Shown: positions 50,961 through 54,411 of the stretch, piece after piece
Position numbering within the stretch: position 1 is the first letter of the stretch
How the letters are laid out: the number at the start of each line of letters is the position of its first letter
From: Verrucomicrobiaceae bacterium
GTDB lineage: Bacteria; Verrucomicrobiota; Verrucomicrobiia; Verrucomicrobiales; Verrucomicrobiaceae
NCBI GenBank assembly: GCA_027484445.1
Contig: JAIXSY010000047.1
Location: forward strand, 1 to 54,411
Length of the DNA stretch: 54,411 nucleotides
Direction: 5' to 3'
Position numbers and translations under genes: made by a program
Notes under the pieces: generated by a model
Seen by the model: only the letters and a program-made list of their open reading frames with translations
What the model was told of the DNA's origin: nothing
Database searches by the model: none

Positions 50961-53548
50961 TCAGTTTCCGGCGAGGAGGTTTTTCAGTTCAGCGAGGCCC
51001 TTGAGGTCGAACTCGTTGGCGTCCAGTTCCTTGATCATGCCCGCCAGCGCCTTTTCCGTTTGGGCGATTTCGTGGGCAGTGGCCGCAAAGGTGAGGCGAT
51101 ACTTTTCCGCGAGCGCCTCCAGCTTGCGCGTGAGTTCGTCCGTCAACTGCGTGGGCAGGTCGTGAAGCGAGCGCAGAAGGGGGCTGATCCATTTCGCCTC
51201 CAGTAGTTCATGCACCTGCGCGTCACTCAGGCCCTCAATGGTGGCCTTGGTCTTCAGGTGGAGGGCGGCGGCTTCCTTCTTGATGGCGGCTTTCAGGGTC
51301 TTTTCCTCCGCCAGCCATGCCGCCACCTGGATGATCCGGACCTCGTAGGACTCGGGATCGAACTTGCCGACCTTCTTCGCCTCGGCCTCTAGGGTCTTGG
51401 CTTCCTTGGCCACGGCGGCGGCAATGAACGTGTCGCCCTCCTCGCTCAGCAGCTCGGCGGCGGTTTCCTTTTCCTCCTCGCTGAAGCCCTCCAGCGTCTC
51501 CTCGATGCTGGCCGTGATTTCGCTGAGGCGGGTCTCCTTTTGCCGCAGGGCATCCAGCTCGGGCAGGTGATGAACGGTCTGCACGAGGTCGAAAGGGAGG
51601 ACGCGGCCCTTCCAACCGTCCTGCACCTCGGCCTTTTCGCCTTTGACGGTCTTTTCCACCATGTTCGGGTCCACCACGCGGGCGGCGGCGAAGCCCTCGG
51701 TTTGCAGGATTTCCAAATCGACGGCGATGGGCTGCCAGTGGTCGTCGAGGACTTGATAGGCTTTGTATTTATCCACCAACGGCAGCGGGGCCAGGCGGGC
51801 GAAGAGCGCCTCGCTCATCACGGCCTCCTGGCGCGGAATCTCAAGGGTCAGCATTTTCCCGAGCAACTCGCCTTGCACCCAATCCGCAAACTGGAGAACC
51901 GCGTCGGCACATTCTTTCCTGAACTGCGCCACTTCAGGATGCTCCCCGATGGCGGGGGAGAGATTCTGCACGCTCAGCTCGACGTAGGGCGTGCCGTTGT
52001 CGGTGAAGAGGGCGGCGCGCAGGCCGGGGAAGGCTTTCCAGAAGTCCGCCAGCGCCTCCAGCTCACTGACCGGGATGCCGCCAAACATGGAGGCGTAAAG
52101 GTCCCAGCTTTCCGCCGGCTCGGAGGAGTCCACATAGCGGGGGATGTTGAGGTTGTAATCGTTGGCTTGAATCTCCGTCTTGGGAACCAGCCTGCTGTAG
52201 CGCGGCAGGGTAAGGCGCCCGGTGACAGTGTCGGCGATCTTCTTGATGTCGGAAGCGCGGAGCTTGTTGTTTTTCCCCTCCTTGGCGAAGCCCTTGGACG
52301 CATCCACGATGAGCACATCGCTGGCCGTGCGCCGCTGCCGTAGCACAAGGATGATGGTGGGGATGCCGGTGCCGAAGAAGATGTTCGGCGGCAGGCCGAT
52401 GATGGTCTCGAGGTGATCGTTCTCGATCAGGTTTCGCCGGATCGCGCCTTCCTCACCACCGCGGAAGAGCACGCCATGCGGCAGGACGATGGCCATGATG
52501 CCATTGGGCTTCAGGTGGTAAAGGTCGTGGAGGAGGAAGGCGTAGTCGGCCTTCGACTTTGGCGCGAGGCCGAAGCGGGAGAAGCGGGCGTCGTTTTCCT
52601 TGTGCTGCGGGTCCCACTTCTGCGAGTAGGGCGGATTGGAGACGACGGCGTCAAGGTAGAGCGGGTTGTAGGTGTTGACGGGGTCCTGGTCGTCAAAGAA
52701 GGGCCAGTCGTCCTCCAGCGTGTCGGCGTTCCGCGTGACGATGTTCGTGGGCAGGATGCCGCGCATGACGAGGTTCATGCGGGTGAGGTTGTAAGTGGGC
52801 TCCTTCAGCTCCTGGGCGTAGTATTTGATGTTGTCCGGGCTGCCCATGTGCTTGGCGATGGACTGGCCGATATTCAGCAGGAGGGAGCCGGAGCCGCTGG
52901 TAGAGTCATAAATCTGAATGGTCTCCCGGTCCCGCAGGTGATGCGCAATGATCTCCGACATGAGCACGGAGACCTCGTGCGGCGTGTAGAACTCGCCCGC
53001 CTTCTTCCCCGCATTGGCGGCAAATTTGCTGATGAGATACTCATAAACAAAGCCGAGCACATCGTAGCCCTGGCGGCCATCCATGGGGATGTCCTTGATG
53101 AGCTGGAGGAGATCGCTGATGGCCTTGGTCTGCCGGGGTGCCGTGTCGCCCAATTTGCTCAAACCCGTTTCCAAGGTCTTGAAGATGCCCTCGAAGAGAC
53201 GTTTGTGATTCGGGGAAATGAGACGGCTGAAGGCGGAGAGGGCATCGCGGACATGCGAGACATCAAATCGCTCTTGGGGTCGATCCACGTGGAGAAGAGA
53301 TGCGGGTAGGCGATGAAGTAGCCCAGGTTGCTCTTGAAGTGCTCCACGGTCTCCGCGTCCTCTTCCGAAAGGCCACGGAGGTCTTCGTCGCTGAAGTCCT
53401 CGCCTCTGGCAAAGCCGACCAGCTTGTCGGAGAGGTATTTGTAGAAGATGAAGCCGAGGATGTAGTCCTTGTATTCATAAGCCTCAATCTTCGAGCGCAT
53501 CTCATTGGCAGAGGCCCAGATTTTGGCGGCGAGTTGTTGTTTGTTCAC
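50961..53548 (-). pseudogene. hsdM: Type I methyltransferase subunit, broken by a one-base frameshift
   Basis: The N-terminal domain (MNKQQLAAKIWASANEMRSK to HLFSTWIDPKSD) reads in one frame from ATG 53548. The rest (FDVSHVRDALSAFSRLISPN onward) reads in another. One more A in the AAA at 53265-53267 (minus-strand TTTT for TTT) would join them into an intact protein of about 862 residues. The methyltransferase motifs are intact: KKAGEFYTPHEVSVLMSEI, motif I YDSTSGSGSLLLNIG, motif IV VSNPPYS. A long helical C-terminal region completes it. hsdS starts three bases after. The break may be a sequencing error; if real, the plasmid's own methylation would be lost. Confidence 0.9.
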
Positions 53549-53566
53549 GGAAGCGACTATTGAGAG

Positions 53567-53893
53567 TTAATTGAGGGCGTTGTTGTTCGCGGCGTCGTAG
53601 GTGCGGTCGCGATTGCTGACGATGAAGAGCTGGAGGAAGCAGAGCAGCGTGCGGGTGTAGCCGTTGCCGGGGTCGTTCTTGGATGAGGAGGTCTGCTCCA
53701 TGGCCCGGCGGTAGTCGTATTTCAGGCCCTGAAGCCTGGCGATGAAGCCGGACTCGATGCCCTCTTCCTTCAGCACGGAATTCGGGCCGTCGGAGGGATA
53801 TGGGTAAGTGGTCTTGGCAGGGGGCATCCCGCAACCTGAAGCACGTCTGAGCCGCTGTCGCAAATTTTGCCTTCGTAAGCGATATTCCTGCAA
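53567..53893 (-). pseudogene. Fragment of a second hsdR gene
   Basis: On the minus strand, SVLKEEGIESGFIARLQGLK is followed by YDYR, then joins directly to RRAMEQ, KNDPGNGYTRTLLCFLQLF and IVSNRDRTY. Both parts match the N-terminal region of EcoR124-type HsdR proteins, with the roughly 150 residues normally between them deleted. The frame then stops after ANNNALN. It is unlike the intact HsdR here. ATG 53827 could be the old start. Together with the hsdM fragment at 45472 it brackets the intact cassette. Confidence 0.7.
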
Positions 53894-54023
53894 AAAATTG
53901 CCAAAGCGAGGGCATTTCCTTCACACTCTGCACCTCGAATCGCCTCATCGCCGTGCCGGGTAGCCTGAGTGAAGGGGGGCGTTTGAGAGCAACCTGCACG
54001 GGTCCCCTTCACGGGGCGGTGTC

Positions 54024-54283
54024 ATGCCTGCTTCGGCTGATGACTACGTTCGCTCGCTCAACCAACGCATCGGGGCAGACGTCAGGGAGCGGCGTGAGGC
54101 GTTGGGGCTCAGCGCCTACACACTCGCCAAGGCCGCAGGGTGACGGATCAGACGATCCTGAACATCGAGCAGGGCCTGTGCCCGAACGGGGCGTGGAGCG
54201 GCACGCTGATGCGCTTCACTGTGTGCTTTGGCACGACCTATTCGGAGCTGGTGGCAGCGGCGGAGAGGCGGTCCTCCGAATGA
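54024..54283 (+). pseudogene. XRE-family regulator broken by a one-base frameshift
   Basis: ATG 54024 opens a frame reading MPASADDYVRSLNQRIGADV, then RERREALGLSAYTLAKAAG, and stops at TGA 54141. Adding one G to the GGG at 54138-54140 continues into VTDQTILNIEQGLCPNG and on to VAAAERRSSE, ending at 54281-54283. The joined 86-residue protein would be a normal single-domain XRE helix-turn-helix. As it stands the recognition helix is lost. It reads towards the tandem helix-turn-helix gene across the circle junction. Nothing else is seen in 53894-54023. Confidence 0.75.
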
Positions 54284-54295
54284 CGAATGGCAAAT

Positions 54296-54411
54296 GAGGA
54301 ATGACGAAGGCGGGCGAAATGGGCGGGAGTCCTCTGGACTCAGAACAGCAGTCCAGAGGACTGCACCACACTGGCCGTAGCCAAATCCTTTTGGCTAACG
54401 GGTTTTCGGGA
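54296..54411. repeat. Terminal direct repeat, right copy (circle overlap)
   Basis: Identical base for base to 1-116. See the left copy. The join places the XRE remnant directly upstream of the palindrome and the tandem helix-turn-helix gene. Confidence 0.9.

Noticed and set aside
53255..53275. Programmed frameshifting or phase variation in hsdM
   Set aside because: The homopolymer has only three or four bases and there is no slippery heptamer; a simple indel or sequencing error is more likely.
1..54411. Phage genome with terminal repeats
   Set aside because: No capsid, terminase, portal or tail gene is present. The HK97-fold protein is the family 2A encapsulin with its desulfurase cargo.

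Overview
The window reads as one complete circular plasmid of about 54.3 kb. Its last 116 bases (54296-54411) repeat its first 116 exactly, so the two ends are the same place on a circle of 54,295 bp. It carries a replication initiator, a ParA/ParB partition pair, a RelE/ParE-type toxin-antitoxin pair and a type I restriction system. I see no rRNA, tRNA, relaxase or conjugation gene. The GC-rich coding, the Verrucomicrobia-style surface proteins (DUF2341/LamG fused to ExbB, Calx-beta repeats, a giant haemagglutinin-family exoprotein) and a family 2A encapsulin locus suggest a Prosthecobacter-like member of the Verrucomicrobia. That placement is inference, as there is no marker gene.

Layout: (1) 1-800, a tandem helix-turn-helix protein beside the circle junction. 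(2) About 926-26116, one long co-directional operon: Calx-beta surface protein, PstS-like binding protein, TpsB outer-membrane transporter, ExbB with a LamG domain, ExbD, TonB, porin, coiled-coil protein, parvulin isomerase and a 3926-residue TpsA exoprotein. This is a Ton-coupled two-partner secretion system resembling the Pdt cluster of Pseudomonas. (3) 26117-31234, an encapsulated sulfur-metabolism block: family 2A encapsulin shell, cysteine desulfurase cargo, rhodanese-DUF2892 and serine acetyltransferase. (4) 31357-37093, accessory genes including an unannotated 58-residue YezD-like protein, cysteine synthase, a zinc acylase, a TSUP exporter and a CNNM/CBS protein. (5) 37186-39966, a membrane protein plus a large propeller-like protein. 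(6) 39967-44801, the plasmid core: origin-like sequences, RHH protein, Rep, ParA, ParB and toxin-antitoxin. (7) 45073-53893 on the minus strand, type I restriction-modification (hsdM, hsdS, DUF3800, hsdR) bracketed by debris of a second, unrelated type I system. (8) 54024-54283, a frameshifted XRE regulator.

The most interesting pattern joins regions 2, 3 and 4. The first two proteins of the secretion operon (1183 and 455 residues) contain no cysteine and no methionine beyond the start. The mature part of the giant exoprotein has about ten Met and no Cys that I can find. The encapsulin and its desulfurase are almost as poor in sulfur (the desulfurase keeps only its catalytic Cys). A shared AT-rich motif, ATTCCTATNNAAAGNATAT, lies ahead of the secretion operon and ahead of yezD-cysK, with a weaker palindromic relative ahead of the encapsulin block. 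Together these suggest a plasmid-borne sulfur-limitation regulon: a sulfur-sparing cell-surface capture and secretion machine plus intracellular sulfur storage and cysteine synthesis. The regulon is inference; the composition and motif matches can be seen directly.

Two apparent one-base losses in short homopolymers (hsdM near 53266, XRE gene near 54140) may be real mutations or assembly errors and should be checked in the reads.
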